Source of the DNA: Azoarcus sp. DD4
GTDB lineage: Bacteria > Pseudomonadota > Gammaproteobacteria > Burkholderiales > Rhodocyclaceae
Length of the DNA: 64,000 nucleotides
Direction of reading: 5' to 3'
Assembly (NCBI RefSeq): GCF_006496635.1
Contig: NZ_CP022958.1
Location: forward strand, 1,798,001-1,862,000
The notes beneath the pieces are model-generated. The model saw only the letters and a program-made list of their open reading frames with translations. It ran no database searches and had not been told where the DNA came from. The position numbers and the translations under genes are program-made. Numbering within the stretch: position 1 is the first letter of the stretch; every line of letters starts with the position of its first letter. Positions 26,395 to 35,907 of the stretch are shown one piece after another.

Positions 26395-27447
26395 TCAGCG
26401 GCGGGCGGCGTTCGGCGCCCGCATCAAGACCAGCAGCGCGCCGGAGCCGCCATCGTGCGGCCCCGCCTGGCAGAAGGCGAGAATTTCTTCGCGCTGCGCC
26501 AGCCAACCACGCGACAGCTGCTTCAGGATGGATACCTTGCCTGGTGAGCCCAGGCCCTTCCCGTGGATTACGCGGATGCAGCGACGCCCTTGCTGCAGAC
26601 TGGCGGCAAGAAAATGGGCCAGTGCCTCGCGTGCCTCTTCGCGCGTATAGCCGTGCAGGTCGATTTCGCCTTGCAGCGTCCAACGACCGCGACGCAAATC
26701 GCTCAACACCCGACGCGGCAGGCCAGGGCGCAGGAATGCAGCTTCGTCGCCCATGTCGAGGCGATCCTCGAACGTGAGCGGCGCCAGCAGCGATTCGTCG
26801 AGCGCCGAGCGCTCGTCGGCCTCGCGCTTGAGCGGGGCCGGCGCAGGCTGCGGGCGGGCGAGTTCGACACGGTTGCGCAGATCGATCGGCCGGGTGTCCT
26901 GCATCACGCTACGGAAGAGTTCGGCGGGGGCGACGTGTTCGGCCTCAGGCGGGAGGACGACCCGCAAGGCACGCTCGGCAAGGTCCGGAGACGGATCCTG
27001 GATGCCGTCGGCGACATCCAGTGCGCGGTAGACGTTGCGCGCAGGCGCAGGGGCCAGCGCGACGCGGTTGGTGTTGCGCAAGGGGGTGACGTCGGCGTAG
27101 GCCTCGGACAACGGATCACGCGGTCGGCGCGATGCCGCTGGGGCGATATCCTCCGGTTCCGATGGTCGTGGGCGCGGGACCGGGGCAGGGCGTGGGCGTT
27201 CGATTTCCTTGCGGCCATCGTCGCGCAGCGGTGCGACATCGCGCAGGGCTTTACGGAATGCGGCGGTGTCGTCCTCTGCCGCGGGGGTGGCGCGCTTGTC
27301 CGCGTTGGCTGCTGCCGTTGGTCTTGTGGTCTGTCGGTCGGCCTGTCGCCGGCGCAGTTCGGCGAGGGCCTCGAATGGATGTGCGCGCCTGTCCCCGCCG
27401 CCTGGCTTGCTGTCGTTCCGGTCCGGATCGGCCTTGCGGCGGGGCAT
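26395..27447 (-). CDS. Smr-domain (MutS2 C-terminal-type) protein
   Basis: The protein has 350 residues. The first 250 are rich in Arg, Pro and Ala and look disordered. The C-terminal Smr domain has DLHGYT and VIHGKG, the two motifs of Smr nucleases. Relatives in proteobacteria cleave mRNA on stalled or collided ribosomes (SmrB) or nick DNA. The very long N-terminus is unusual compared with SmrB. It begins 8 bases after the trxB stop codon, so the two are probably cotranscribed. Confidence 0.85.
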   Translation of the reverse strand: MPRRKADPDRNDSKPGGGDRRAHPFEALAELRRRQADRQTTRPTAAANADKRATPAAEDDTAAFRKALRDVAPLRDDGRKEIERPRPAPVPRPRPSEPEDIAPAASRRPRDPLSEAYADVTPLRNTNRVALAPAPARNVYRALDVADGIQDPSPDLAERALRVVLPPEAEHVAPAELFRSVMQDTRPIDLRNRVELARPQPAPAPLKREADERSALDESLLAPLTFEDRLDMGDEAAFLRPGLPRRVLSDLRRGRWTLQGEIDLHGYTREEAREALAHFLAASLQQGRRCIRVIHGKGLGSPGKVSILKQLSRGWLAQREEILAFCQAGPHDGGSGALLVLMRAPNAARR

Positions 27448-27455
27448 GGTGAGGC

Positions 27456-28412
27456 TTACTTGCCGATGGCGTCGAGGTAGCGCTCGGCATCGAGTGCCGC
27501 CATGCAGCCGGTCCCGGCCGAGGTCACCGCCTGGCGGTAGATGTGATCCTGAACGTCGCCCGCAGCGAACACGCCGGTAATGCTGGTCTGGGTGGCGTTG
27601 CCGTTGCGGCCGCCCTGGGTGATCAGGTAACCGGTGTCGTCCATTTCCAGCTGGCCCTTGAAGATGTCCGTGTTCGGCTTGTGGCCGATGGCGATGAACA
27701 CCCCCTGCAGCGCGACGTCCCGGGTAGAGCCGCTGTCGAGCTGCTTGAGGCGCATGCCGGTGACCCCGGTGTTGTCGCCGAGCACTTCATCCAGCGTCGA
27801 ATTGAGCGCGAGTTCGATCTTGCCGGCCGCGACCTTTTCCATGAGCTTGTCGATCAGGATCTTCTCTGCACGGAACTTCTCGCGGCGATGCACCAGTGTC
27901 ACCTTCTTGGCGATGTTGGCAAGGTAGAGCGCCTCCTCCACCGCGGTGTTGCCGCCGCCGATCACTGCGACTTCCTGGTTGCGGTAGAAGAAGCCGTCGC
28001 AGGTGGCGCAGGCCGATACGCCGCGACCGGCGAACTTCTCTTCCGAGGGCAGGCCGATGTACTTGGCGGTGGCGCCGGTGGCGATGATCAGTGCGTCGCA
28101 GGTGTACTCGCCGGCGTCGCCGATCAGGCGGAAGGGCTTCTCGCCCAGCTTGACGGTATGGATGTGGTCGAACAGCATCTCGGTGTTGAAGCGTTCGGCA
28201 TGCTTCTGGAAGCGCTCCATCAGTTCCGGGCCCTGGACGCCGTCGGCATCGGCAGGCCAGTTGTCGACGTCGGTGGTGGTCATCAGCTGCCCGCCCTGGG
28301 CCAGACCGGTGATCAGCACCGGGTTGAGGTTGGCGCGTGCCGCATACACGGCGGCGGTGTAGCCGGCAGGGCCGGAGCCGAGGATGAGGAGGCGGGCGTG
28401 TTTCGTCGTCAT
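27456..28412 (-). CDS. trxB: Thioredoxin reductase
   Basis: TrxB is an FAD enzyme that reduces thioredoxin with NADPH. The 318-residue protein has the GSGPAG dinucleotide loop near 12-17, the redox pair C135-AT-C138, and the second nucleotide loop GGGNTA. The start MTTKHARLLILG is chosen because the family begins there; upstream in-frame starts would add unrelated sequence. Confidence 0.96.
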   Translation of the reverse strand: MTTKHARLLILGSGPAGYTAAVYAARANLNPVLITGLAQGGQLMTTTDVDNWPADADGVQGPELMERFQKHAERFNTEMLFDHIHTVKLGEKPFRLIGDAGEYTCDALIIATGATAKYIGLPSEEKFAGRGVSACATCDGFFYRNQEVAVIGGGNTAVEEALYLANIAKKVTLVHRREKFRAEKILIDKLMEKVAAGKIELALNSTLDEVLGDNTGVTGMRLKQLDSGSTRDVALQGVFIAIGHKPNTDIFKGQLEMDDTGYLITQGGRNGNATQTSITGVFAAGDVQDHIYRQAVTSAGTGCMAALDAERYLDAIGK

Positions 28413-28560
28413 GGCAGGGCTTCCCGAGATTGGAGGTGAAACGTCTTTGGCGCGGATTATAGCCGAGCGACTTTGCGGCGCCGGGCAATCGGGCCGATAG
28501 TCGGGACCAATGAACCGCCGTCGGGCTCGGCGCGAGCCGTATTGCCCGGCAGGACGGCGG

Positions 28561-28589
28561 TTAGACGCACGGAGATATTCGTTTATACT
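28561..28589 (+). promoter_or_regulatory. Sigma-70 promoter of the Crp-like gene
   Basis: TTAGAC (28561-28566) and TATACT (28584-28589) have an ideal 17-base spacer and lie about 75 bases before the start codon. Confidence 0.7.
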
Positions 28590-28665
28590 TTCGTGCCGTT
28601 TGACCGCGACAAGGCCGTCGCATTTGTTCAACCCGCAGCCTGCTCAGGATTCACACGGAGACCTC

Positions 28666-29337
28666 ATGAGTCAGCCGACCGCTGTTTCGACGATCGCGCT
28701 CAAGACTTTCCCGCTGTTCCAGGGGTTGACCGACGAGGTGCTGGCGGCGGTTGCGCGGGTCGCGATGATGCGCCGGATTCCGCGTGGTCAGGCCGTGGTT
28801 CGCGCCGGCGATCGTACCGACTATGTCTATTTCGTGCTTACCGGCAATCTCAAGGTGGTGGTCAGCGACGAGGATGGCCGCGAGGTCATCCTGTCCATCC
28901 TTGGCCAGGGCGAACTCTTTGGCGAAATGGGCATGTTCGGAGAGCAGCCGCGTTCGGCTTCGGTGATCGCGGTGGTGCCGGCCGACCTGGTGATGATCGC
29001 GAAGCACGATTTCCGCCAGATCATGCAGGAAAACTTCGAGATCGCCTGGCGCATCATGAGCAATCTCGCCGAGCGCCTGCGCAACGCCGACCGCAAGATC
29101 GAAAGCCTGGCGCTGATGGATGTATACGGGCGGGTCGCGCGTCTGCTCATCGACATGGCCGAGGACGTGAACGGCAAGACGGTGGTGGTGCGCAAGATCT
29201 CCAAGCAGGACATCGCCAAGATGATCGGCGCCTCGCGCGAGATGGTCAGCCGCGTGATGAAGGATCTCGGCCAGGAAGGCCTGATCGAGGAGACCGCGCA
29301 GGGCATCATCCTGCGCGACCGGCTCAACGACATCTGA
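28666..29337 (+). CDS. Crp/Fnr-family regulator, CRP-like
   Basis: The regulator has 223 residues, with a cyclic-nucleotide-binding fold and a helix-turn-helix. The phosphate cassette FGEMGMFGEQPRSASV has G86-E87 and R96-S97 in the positions that bind cAMP in CRP. The recognition helix GASREMVSRVMK has R191, E192 and R196 like CRP, so TGTGA-type half-sites are expected rather than FNR boxes. There are no N-terminal cluster cysteines. The true ligand is not proven. ftsK follows in the same direction with its own promoter. Confidence 0.87.
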   Translation: MSQPTAVSTIALKTFPLFQGLTDEVLAAVARVAMMRRIPRGQAVVRAGDRTDYVYFVLTGNLKVVVSDEDGREVILSILGQGELFGEMGMFGEQPRSASVIAVVPADLVMIAKHDFRQIMQENFEIAWRIMSNLAERLRNADRKIESLALMDVYGRVARLLIDMAEDVNGKTVVVRKISKQDIAKMIGASREMVSRVMKDLGQEGLIEETAQGIILRDRLNDI

Positions 29338-29472
29338 AAGCCCGCCGCCTTCGGCCGGCCATCCTTTTCGCGACGTCCGTCGCGTCCGAACGTGCGCTGT
29401 CCGGCAGCCTCCGCCGGAGGCGCGGCATTTGTATCAAGGGCAAACACCGGCCGACCGCATCGGGCGATCGCA

Positions 29473-29478
29473 TATAAT
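29473..29478 (+). promoter_or_regulatory. -10 element upstream of ftsK
   Basis: A perfect TATAAT lies 45 bases before the ftsK start. The -35 region is poor (CCGACC at 29451-29456). Confidence 0.45.
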
Positions 29479-29523
29479 CCCACCTGTTGTTTTTTGCAGT
29501 TGTTCTCCTCTGGTCGCCTGCCG

Positions 29524-31812
29524 ATGTTGCCTCGTTCGTCATCCCGTTCTCAACCTCTGCCGGAAAAGCTCTCGCTGTTGCTGCAGGAAGCGCGCTGGCT
29601 GATCCTGGGCGTGATGTCGCTGTACGTCGGCCTCATCCTGATCGGTTACAACAAGGCCGACCCCGGCTGGTCGCACGCCGCCCAGGTGGCACGCGTGGCC
29701 AACCCCGGCGGCCGTTTCGGCGCCTGGCTGGCAGACCTGCTGCTTTATCTCTTCGGCATTTCCGCGTGGTGGTGGGTGGTGTTCCTTGGCTACAGCCTGA
29801 TGTGGGGCTTTCGCCGATTGAAGAACCAGCTCACGCTCGACCGCCGGTCCTTCTTCTTCGTGCTGGTCGGATTCTTCGGCGTGCTGATTACCAGCAGCGC
29901 ACTCGAGTATCTGCGTTTCCATTCTCATGGCGCAGCGGTGCCGCTCACGCCTGGCGGTTTGCTCGGCATGGAGTTCGGGCAACTGATGCAACGCTGGCTC
30001 GGTTACACCGGCGGCACGCTGTTGCTGCTGGCGCTGATGGCGTCCGGTCTGTCGCTATTTACCGGCATCTCCTGGCTGGCGGCGGTCGAGCGTGTAGGTT
30101 TGGCGATCGAGCAGGCTGTGGCGGGTGCGCAGCAGGCCTACTACCGCTGGCTGGATCGCAAGGCTGGCCGGCAGCTTGCCGAGAAGCGCGAGGCTGTGGT
30201 GGAGACCCGCCGGCGCAAGACGGAGCAGGCCGCGCCGGCGCCGCTGCGCATCGAACCCGCCGTTACCGTGGTGCAGAAGTCGGAACGGGTGGAGAAGGAG
30301 CGCCAGCAGACGCTTTTTACCGATGCCCCTGAGGGGGGGATTCCGCCGTTGAGCCTGCTCGATCCGGCGTCGGGCGACATCGAGCCGCCGTCGGCCGAGT
30401 CGCTGGAATTCACCTCCCGGCTCATCGAAACCAAGCTCGGCGACTTCGGTGTGGAGGTCAAGGTGCTGGCCGCCTATCCGGGGCCGGTCATCACTCGTTA
30501 CGAGATCGAGCCCGCGACGGGCGTCAAGGGCAGCCAGGTGGTAAACCTCGCCAAGGATCTGGCGCGCGCGCTGTCCCTGGTGTCGGTGCGGGTGGTCGAA
30601 ACCGTGCCGGGCAAGTCGTGCATGGCGCTCGAGCTGCCAAACCCGAAGCGGCAGACCGTGCGGTTGTCGGAGATCGTCGGCTCCAAGGCATACCATGACA
30701 TGGGCTCCCCGCTCACCGTCGTGCTCGGCAAGGACATCGGCGGCCAGCCGGTGGTGGCCGATCTTGCCAAGATGCCCCACCTGCTGGTGGCCGGTACCAC
30801 CGGTTCCGGCAAGTCGGTGGGGATCAACGCCATGATCCTGTCGCTGCTCTACAAGAGCGAGCCTGAGCGGGTGCGGATGATCATGGTCGATCCGAAGATG
30901 CTGGAACTCTCGATCTACGAGGGCATTCCGCACCTGCTGGCGCCGGTCGTCACCGACATGAAGCGCGCCGCCAACGCGCTCAACTGGTGCGTGGCCGAAA
31001 TGGAAAAGCGCTACAAGCTGATGGCGGCCGTGGGCGTGCGCAATCTGGCCGGGTTCAACAAGGCGGTGCTGGAGGCGCGCAAGGCGGAGAAGCCGCTGAC
31101 CAATCCCTTCGCGATCAATCCCGACAACCCCGAACCGCTGGAAACCCTGCCCTACATCGTGGTCGTCGTCGATGAGCTCGCCGACATGATGATGGTGGTC
31201 GGCAAGAAGGTCGAAGAGTTGATCGCCCGTCTGGCGCAGAAGGCGCGGGCGGCCGGCATCCACCTCATCCTCGCCACTCAGCGGCCGTCGGTCGATGTCA
31301 TTACCGGATTGATCAAGGCCAACGTGCCGACACGGATCGCCTTCCAGGTCTCCAGCAAGATCGACTCGCGCACCATCCTCGACCAGATGGGCGCCGAAGC
31401 CCTGCTCGGCATGGGTGACATGCTCTACCTCGCACCGGGTACCGGCTTGCCGGTACGGGTTCATGGCGCCTTCGTGGCGGACGAGGAAGTTCACAAGGTG
31501 GTCGATCACCTCAAACGGGTGGGGCCGCCCGATTACGTCGAAGGCATCCTGGCCGCACCGGAAGACGACATGGAGGCAGTAGCCGGAGCTGGCGAGGGTG
31601 GAGATGGCGAGGCCGATCCGCTTTATGACCAGGCCGTCGAAGTGGTGCTGAAGACGCGCCGGCCATCGATTTCGCTGGTGCAGCGCCATCTGCGCATTGG
31701 CTACAACCGTTCCGCCCGTCTGATCGAGCAGATGGAGCGCGCGGGCCTGGTGTCGCCGATGGGCAGTAATGGCAACCGGGAAGTGATCGTCCCGGCGAAG
31801 GAGTCCGAATGA
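29524..31812 (+). CDS. ftsK: FtsK DNA translocase
   Basis: This division-associated DNA pump of 762 residues clears and resolves chromosome termini. It has four N-terminal membrane helices, a short linker, and the RecA-like motor with Walker A GTTGSGKS at 424-431 and Walker B VVVVDELAD. The C-terminal gamma winged helix reads KOPS sites. Its linker is short, as in SpoIIIE-like members, unlike the 600-residue linker of E. coli. The last codons overlap the start of lolA. Confidence 0.95.
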   Translation: MLPRSSSRSQPLPEKLSLLLQEARWLILGVMSLYVGLILIGYNKADPGWSHAAQVARVANPGGRFGAWLADLLLYLFGISAWWWVVFLGYSLMWGFRRLKNQLTLDRRSFFFVLVGFFGVLITSSALEYLRFHSHGAAVPLTPGGLLGMEFGQLMQRWLGYTGGTLLLLALMASGLSLFTGISWLAAVERVGLAIEQAVAGAQQAYYRWLDRKAGRQLAEKREAVVETRRRKTEQAAPAPLRIEPAVTVVQKSERVEKERQQTLFTDAPEGGIPPLSLLDPASGDIEPPSAESLEFTSRLIETKLGDFGVEVKVLAAYPGPVITRYEIEPATGVKGSQVVNLAKDLARALSLVSVRVVETVPGKSCMALELPNPKRQTVRLSEIVGSKAYHDMGSPLTVVLGKDIGGQPVVADLAKMPHLLVAGTTGSGKSVGINAMILSLLYKSEPERVRMIMVDPKMLELSIYEGIPHLLAPVVTDMKRAANALNWCVAEMEKRYKLMAAVGVRNLAGFNKAVLEARKAEKPLTNPFAINPDNPEPLETLPYIVVVVDELADMMMVVGKKVEELIARLAQKARAAGIHLILATQRPSVDVITGLIKANVPTRIAFQVSSKIDSRTILDQMGAEALLGMGDMLYLAPGTGLPVRVHGAFVADEEVHKVVDHLKRVGPPDYVEGILAAPEDDMEAVAGAGEGGDGEADPLYDQAVEVVLKTRRPSISLVQRHLRIGYNRSARLIEQMERAGLVSPMGSNGNREVIVPAKESE

Positions 31813-32480
31813 TGTGCAGACTGTGGGGCCGGCTTGGCCGGACCGTGGCGGGTGTCGCGCTGCTCGCCGCCAGTGCCGGTAACGCGATGGCTGCCGACGG
31901 GATCGCACAGTTGCGCCAGTTCGTCGCCGCTACGCGTAGCGCCGAAGGCGACTTCGAGCAGGTCGTGACCGCCAAGTCAGGTCGCAAGCCGCAGAAGTCG
32001 GGGGGGACTTTCGCCTTTGCCCGGCCGGGAAAGTTTCGCTGGCAATACGAACTGCCCTACCAGCAGCTGCTCGTCGGCGACGGTGAGAGGATGTGGTCCT
32101 GGGACAAGGATCTCAATCAGGTCACGGTGAAGCGTATCGGCGATGCGCTCGGCGCCACGCCGGCAGCCATCCTGTTCGGTGGCAACGATCTGGAGCAGAA
32201 CTTCGAACTGGCCGATGGAGGTGTTGCCGACGGGTTGGCCTGGGTCGAGGCGCGGCCGCGCAAGCCGGACAGCGGCTTCGAGAACCTGCGCCTGGGGCTG
32301 GCGGATGGCCAGCTGAAGCGCATGGAAATGCGCGACAGCTTTGGCCAGGCCACCGCTATCGTATTTTCGCGCCTGGTGCCGAATCCGGCACTCGACGCCG
32401 GACGCTTTCGCTTTACACCGCCGCCCGGTGCCGACGTAATTGGCGAAGAAGCCGGCGACGGTCGTAGCGGCAGGCGTTAG
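31809..32480 (+). CDS. lolA: LolA, outer-membrane lipoprotein carrier
   Basis: LolA is the periplasmic chaperone that carries lipoproteins from LolCDE to LolB. The 223-residue precursor has a signal peptide with probable cleavage after AMA near residue 28. The mature part shows the LolA fold segments GDFEQVV and PGKFRWQYELP. Its ATG overlaps the ftsK stop codon, which implies translational coupling. The order ftsK-lolA-rarA-serS is common in proteobacteria. Confidence 0.93.
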   Translation: MMCRLWGRLGRTVAGVALLAASAGNAMAADGIAQLRQFVAATRSAEGDFEQVVTAKSGRKPQKSGGTFAFARPGKFRWQYELPYQQLLVGDGERMWSWDKDLNQVTVKRIGDALGATPAAILFGGNDLEQNFELADGGVADGLAWVEARPRKPDSGFENLRLGLADGQLKRMEMRDSFGQATAIVFSRLVPNPALDAGRFRFTPPPGADVIGEEAGDGRSGRR

Positions 32481-32492
32481 GGCGAACTGACG

Positions 32493-33830
32493 ATGGCGGA
32501 TCTGTTCGAGGCGGTAGAACCGCCGCGGGTGCCGCTGGCCGAGCGGATGCGGCCGGCCAACCTCGACGAAGTGGCCGGGCAGGTGCATCTGCTCGGGCCG
32601 GGCAAGCCGTTGCGGCTCGCCTTTGCGTCGGGAAAGCCGCATTCAATGATCCTGTGGGGGCCGCCGGGCGTCGGCAAGACGACGCTCGCGCGCCTGATGG
32701 CCAAGGGTTTCGACGCCGAATTCGTGGCCTTGTCGGCCGTGTTCTCCGGCGTCAAGGAAATCCGCGAAGCCATCGTCCAGGCGCAGGCGGCGAAAGCGCG
32801 CGGTCGGCACACCATCCTGTTCGTCGACGAGGTGCACCGCTTCAACAAGGCGCAGCAGGATGCCTTCCTGCCCTATGTCGAGCAGGGGCTGGTCACCTTC
32901 ATCGGGGCCACGACGGAGAATCCCTCCTTCGAAGTGAATTCGGCCTTGCTGTCGCGCGCGGCAGTCTATGTGCTCGAGCCGCTCGACGCCGCGGCGATGC
33001 AGGGCCTGTTCGAGCGCGCCCGTCAGGTTGCCTGCCCGGTGCTGGCCTTCGAGGAAGCCGCTCGCGATCGCATGATCGGCTTTGCCGATGGCGATGCGCG
33101 CCGCCTGATGAACCTGATCGAGCAGGTACAGACGGCTGCCGAGACCGCCGGCGTGGCGCCGGTAACGGCGGATTTCGTGGATCAGGCCCTGTCGCGAGAT
33201 CTGCGTCGCTTCGACAAGGGCGGGGAGGCCTTCTACGATCAGATTTCGGCGTTGCACAAATCGGTCCGCGGTTCCAATCCAGATGCTGCGTTGTACTGGC
33301 TGTGCCGCATGCTCGACGGCGGTGCCGACGCGCTTTATCTCGGACGCCGGTTGGTCCGGATGGCAGTGGAGGATATCGGTCTGGCCGATCCCCGCGCGCT
33401 GGAAATCTCGCTCAATGCCTGCGAGACGTACGAACGCCTGGGTTCGCCCGAAGGCGAACTGGCGCTGGCGGAAGCAACCGTCTTCCTCGCCTGCGCGGCG
33501 AAATCGAATGCCGTGTACAAGGCCTATAATGCGGCCCGCCAGTTCGTCGCCAAGGATGGATCGCGGCCGGTGCCGCTGCATCTGCGCAATGCGCCCACCA
33601 AACTGATGAAGGAACTGGGTTACGGCAAGGCCTACCGTTATGCCCATGACGAAGCCGAGGCCTATGCGGCCGGCGAAAGCTACCTTCCGGAGGGCATGAC
33701 GCCGCCCGGATGGTATCAGCCGACGCCGCGTGGCATGGAGTCAAAGATTGCGGACAAGCTCGCGCACCTACGCGAACTCGATCGCGCCGCGGGTACTCCG
33801 GATGCCGATCGGACGGGCGAGGCTGGGTGA
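32493..33830 (+). CDS. rarA: RarA (MgsA) replication-associated recombination protein
   Basis: This AAA+ ATPase of 445 residues acts at stalled replication forks. Walker A is GPPGVGKT at 56-63 and Walker B has D112-E113. The C-terminal half has the conserved KSVRGSNPDAALYWLCRM and the PEG..LAEATVFLA segments of the MgsA oligomerisation domain. It lies 12 bases after lolA. Confidence 0.95.
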   Translation: MADLFEAVEPPRVPLAERMRPANLDEVAGQVHLLGPGKPLRLAFASGKPHSMILWGPPGVGKTTLARLMAKGFDAEFVALSAVFSGVKEIREAIVQAQAAKARGRHTILFVDEVHRFNKAQQDAFLPYVEQGLVTFIGATTENPSFEVNSALLSRAAVYVLEPLDAAAMQGLFERARQVACPVLAFEEAARDRMIGFADGDARRLMNLIEQVQTAAETAGVAPVTADFVDQALSRDLRRFDKGGEAFYDQISALHKSVRGSNPDAALYWLCRMLDGGADALYLGRRLVRMAVEDIGLADPRALEISLNACETYERLGSPEGELALAEATVFLACAAKSNAVYKAYNAARQFVAKDGSRPVPLHLRNAPTKLMKELGYGKAYRYAHDEAEAYAAGESYLPEGMTPPGWYQPTPRGMESKIADKLAHLRELDRAAGTPDADRTGEAG

Positions 33831-33879
33831 GGGCGCGCGAAGGCGGACAACCGATCATGCTCGGCTGTCCGAACGCTGC

Positions 33880-34143
33880 TCAATGAGGAAGTGGATGATC
33901 TTCCATGAACCGGGCGCAAAGCGATTTGGCACGTTCGGCCTTCTCGGTGTCGCCGCGTTCAGTGGCACGCTCGATCAGATCGAGCATGTAGTTGGTCAGC
34001 ACCAGAACGCCTTCAGGCGTCTGTACCAGGCCACAAGCCACCTGGGCTGCGGCAGCATCGGGAATGCCTTCGTGTTCGGCGATAAGGGCAACTTCGTCCT
34101 CGGTGAGATCGCAGTAGTCTAGGCAATCGCGAATAGATAGCAT
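33880..34143 (-). CDS. Conserved-looking hypothetical protein, 87 residues
   Basis: This is a small acidic soluble protein starting MLSIRDCLDYCDLTEDEVALIAEHEGIPDAAA. It has two Cys near the N-terminus, one in the middle and one near the C-terminus, and looks all-helical. AAAGGAGGAAG stands before its start on the minus strand, which supports it as a real gene. I do not recognise a family. It is transcribed alone, convergent with rarA and divergent from serS. Confidence 0.7.
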   Translation of the reverse strand: MLSIRDCLDYCDLTEDEVALIAEHEGIPDAAAAQVACGLVQTPEGVLVLTNYMLDLIERATERGDTEKAERAKSLCARFMEDHPLPH

Positions 34144-34408
34144 GCTGTCTTCCTCCTTTGTCGTTGCTGTGCGTGCGCTGTCTCAAGCGGCGCTTGGGCA
34201 CCATTTAAGCTTATCCGACAGGGTGGCAATAGCAAGCGGATTTTCGCCTCGATTTGTTTTCAAGTAATTGATTTTAAATATCATTTCTTGTGCACTGCGA
34301 CATCGGATCAAGAAACCCTTTGCGTTCAGGGCAGTGCGCGCCGATGCTCGAATCGGTAGCGGCTTTCTCAACTAATTCACTGATCAGAAAACGTTTCAGG
34401 ATAAGAAC

Positions 34409-35701
34409 ATGCTCGACATCCAACTCCTCCGTGGCCAGATCGACCTGGTGGCCGACCGACTTGCGCTGCGTGGGTTGACACTAGACGTTGCGGCGTTCGC
34501 CGCGCTCGAGGATGAGCGCAAGCAGTTGCAGACTCGCACCCAGGAGCTCCAGGCCAGGCGCAACGCGCTGTCGAAGCAGATCGGCATGCTGAAAGGCAAG
34601 GGTGAAGATGCCTCGACGGTGATGGCCGAGGTGGGGACGCTTGGCGACGAACTCAAGGCCTGCGAACAGGCCTTGCCGGTCGTTCTCGACAAGCTCAACG
34701 CCTTCCTGGCGGGGCTGCCCAACCTGCCGCAGGAAAGCGTGCCGGTCGGTGAGGACGAAAGCGGCAACATCGAAGTCCGCCGCTGGGGCACGCCGCGCGC
34801 GTTCGATTTCGAGGTCAAGGATCATGTCGATCTCGGTAGCGCGCTCGGGCTCGACTTCGATACCGGTGCCCGCCTGTCGGGGTCGCGCTTCACGTTCATG
34901 CGTGGCCAGATCGCTCGCCTGCACCGCGCGCTCGCGCAGTTCATGCTCGACACCCAGACCCTGGAGCACGGTTACACCGAGTGCTACACGCCCTACATCG
35001 TCAACCGCGACGTGCTGGTCGGCACCGGCCAGCTGCCGAAGTTCAAGGAAGACATGTTCTGGGTGCTGCGCGGCGGCGACGAGGAGGGGGGCGAGCAGTA
35101 CCTGATCTCCACTTCCGAGATCCCCCTGACCAACACGGTGCGCGAGCAGATCCTGTCGTCCGACGCGCTGCCGATCAAGCTTACCGCGCACAGCCCCTGC
35201 TTCCGTTCCGAGGCGGGCAGCGCCGGTCGCGATACCCGCGGCATGATCCGCCAACACCAGTTCGACAAGGTCGAGATGGTTCAGATCGTCCATCCGGAAC
35301 AGAGCGATGCCGCGCTTGAAGAGATGGTTGGCCATGCCGAGGCCATCCTGCAGAAGCTGGAGCTGCCTTACCGGGTGATCACGCTGTGCACCGGCGACAT
35401 GGGATTTTCGGCCGCGAAAACTTACGACCTTGAAGTCTGGCTGCCGGCGCAGAACACCTATCGCGAGATCTCCAGCTGTTCCAACTGCGAGGCCTTCCAG
35501 GCGCGGCGGATGCAGGCGCGGTTCAAGAATGCGCAAGGCAAGAACGAACTGGTACACACCCTCAACGGTTCCGGTCTGGCCGTCGGCCGCACCCTGGTGG
35601 CGGTGCTGGAGAACTACCAGCAGGCAGATGGTTCCATCGTGGTGCCGACGGCTCTGGTGCCCTACATGGGTGGCGTGGAGGTAATCAAGCCGCTCGGCTG
35701 A
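34409..35701 (+). CDS. serS: Seryl-tRNA synthetase
   Basis: This is a class II aminoacyl-tRNA synthetase of 430 residues. It has an N-terminal antiparallel coiled coil (about 28-100) that grips the tRNA-Ser long arm, motif 2 with FRSEAGSAGRDTRG and motif 3 with GLAVGRTLVAVLEN. The upstream 265 bases are AT-rich and hold the promoters for this gene and for the divergent small gene, though I cannot single them out. A strong terminator follows. Confidence 0.97.
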   Translation: MLDIQLLRGQIDLVADRLALRGLTLDVAAFAALEDERKQLQTRTQELQARRNALSKQIGMLKGKGEDASTVMAEVGTLGDELKACEQALPVVLDKLNAFLAGLPNLPQESVPVGEDESGNIEVRRWGTPRAFDFEVKDHVDLGSALGLDFDTGARLSGSRFTFMRGQIARLHRALAQFMLDTQTLEHGYTECYTPYIVNRDVLVGTGQLPKFKEDMFWVLRGGDEEGGEQYLISTSEIPLTNTVREQILSSDALPIKLTAHSPCFRSEAGSAGRDTRGMIRQHQFDKVEMVQIVHPEQSDAALEEMVGHAEAILQKLELPYRVITLCTGDMGFSAAKTYDLEVWLPAQNTYREISSCSNCEAFQARRMQARFKNAQGKNELVHTLNGSGLAVGRTLVAVLENYQQADGSIVVPTALVPYMGGVEVIKPLG

Positions 35702-35739
35702 CGCGCAAGCCTGCGTTCGCTCGCTGGGCTCCAATATCA

Positions 35740-35776
35740 GCCCCGTGCCGGAAATCCGGCACGGGGCTTTGTTTTT
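35740..35776 (+). terminator. Rho-independent terminator of serS
   Basis: A 12-bp stem (GCCCCGTGCCGG with CCGGCACGGGGC, 35740-35767) has a 4-base loop and is followed by TTTGTTTTTT. Confidence 0.9.
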
Positions 35777-35907
35777 TGTGCGTTCCGCCTGTCATTCACC
35801 CGCGAATCGCAAACTGTTTGACAGGTAAACGATTAATAAATAAAAAGACGAGGTAGCAAAGAAAACCAATAACGCCCCCCCAACGGCATCATCGACGAGA
35901 GAACGGC

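Noticed and set aside
34266..34285. FNR-like sequence TTGATTTTAAATATCA upstream of serS
   Set aside because: The gap between half-sites is 7 rather than 4 bases, and the region is simply AT-rich.
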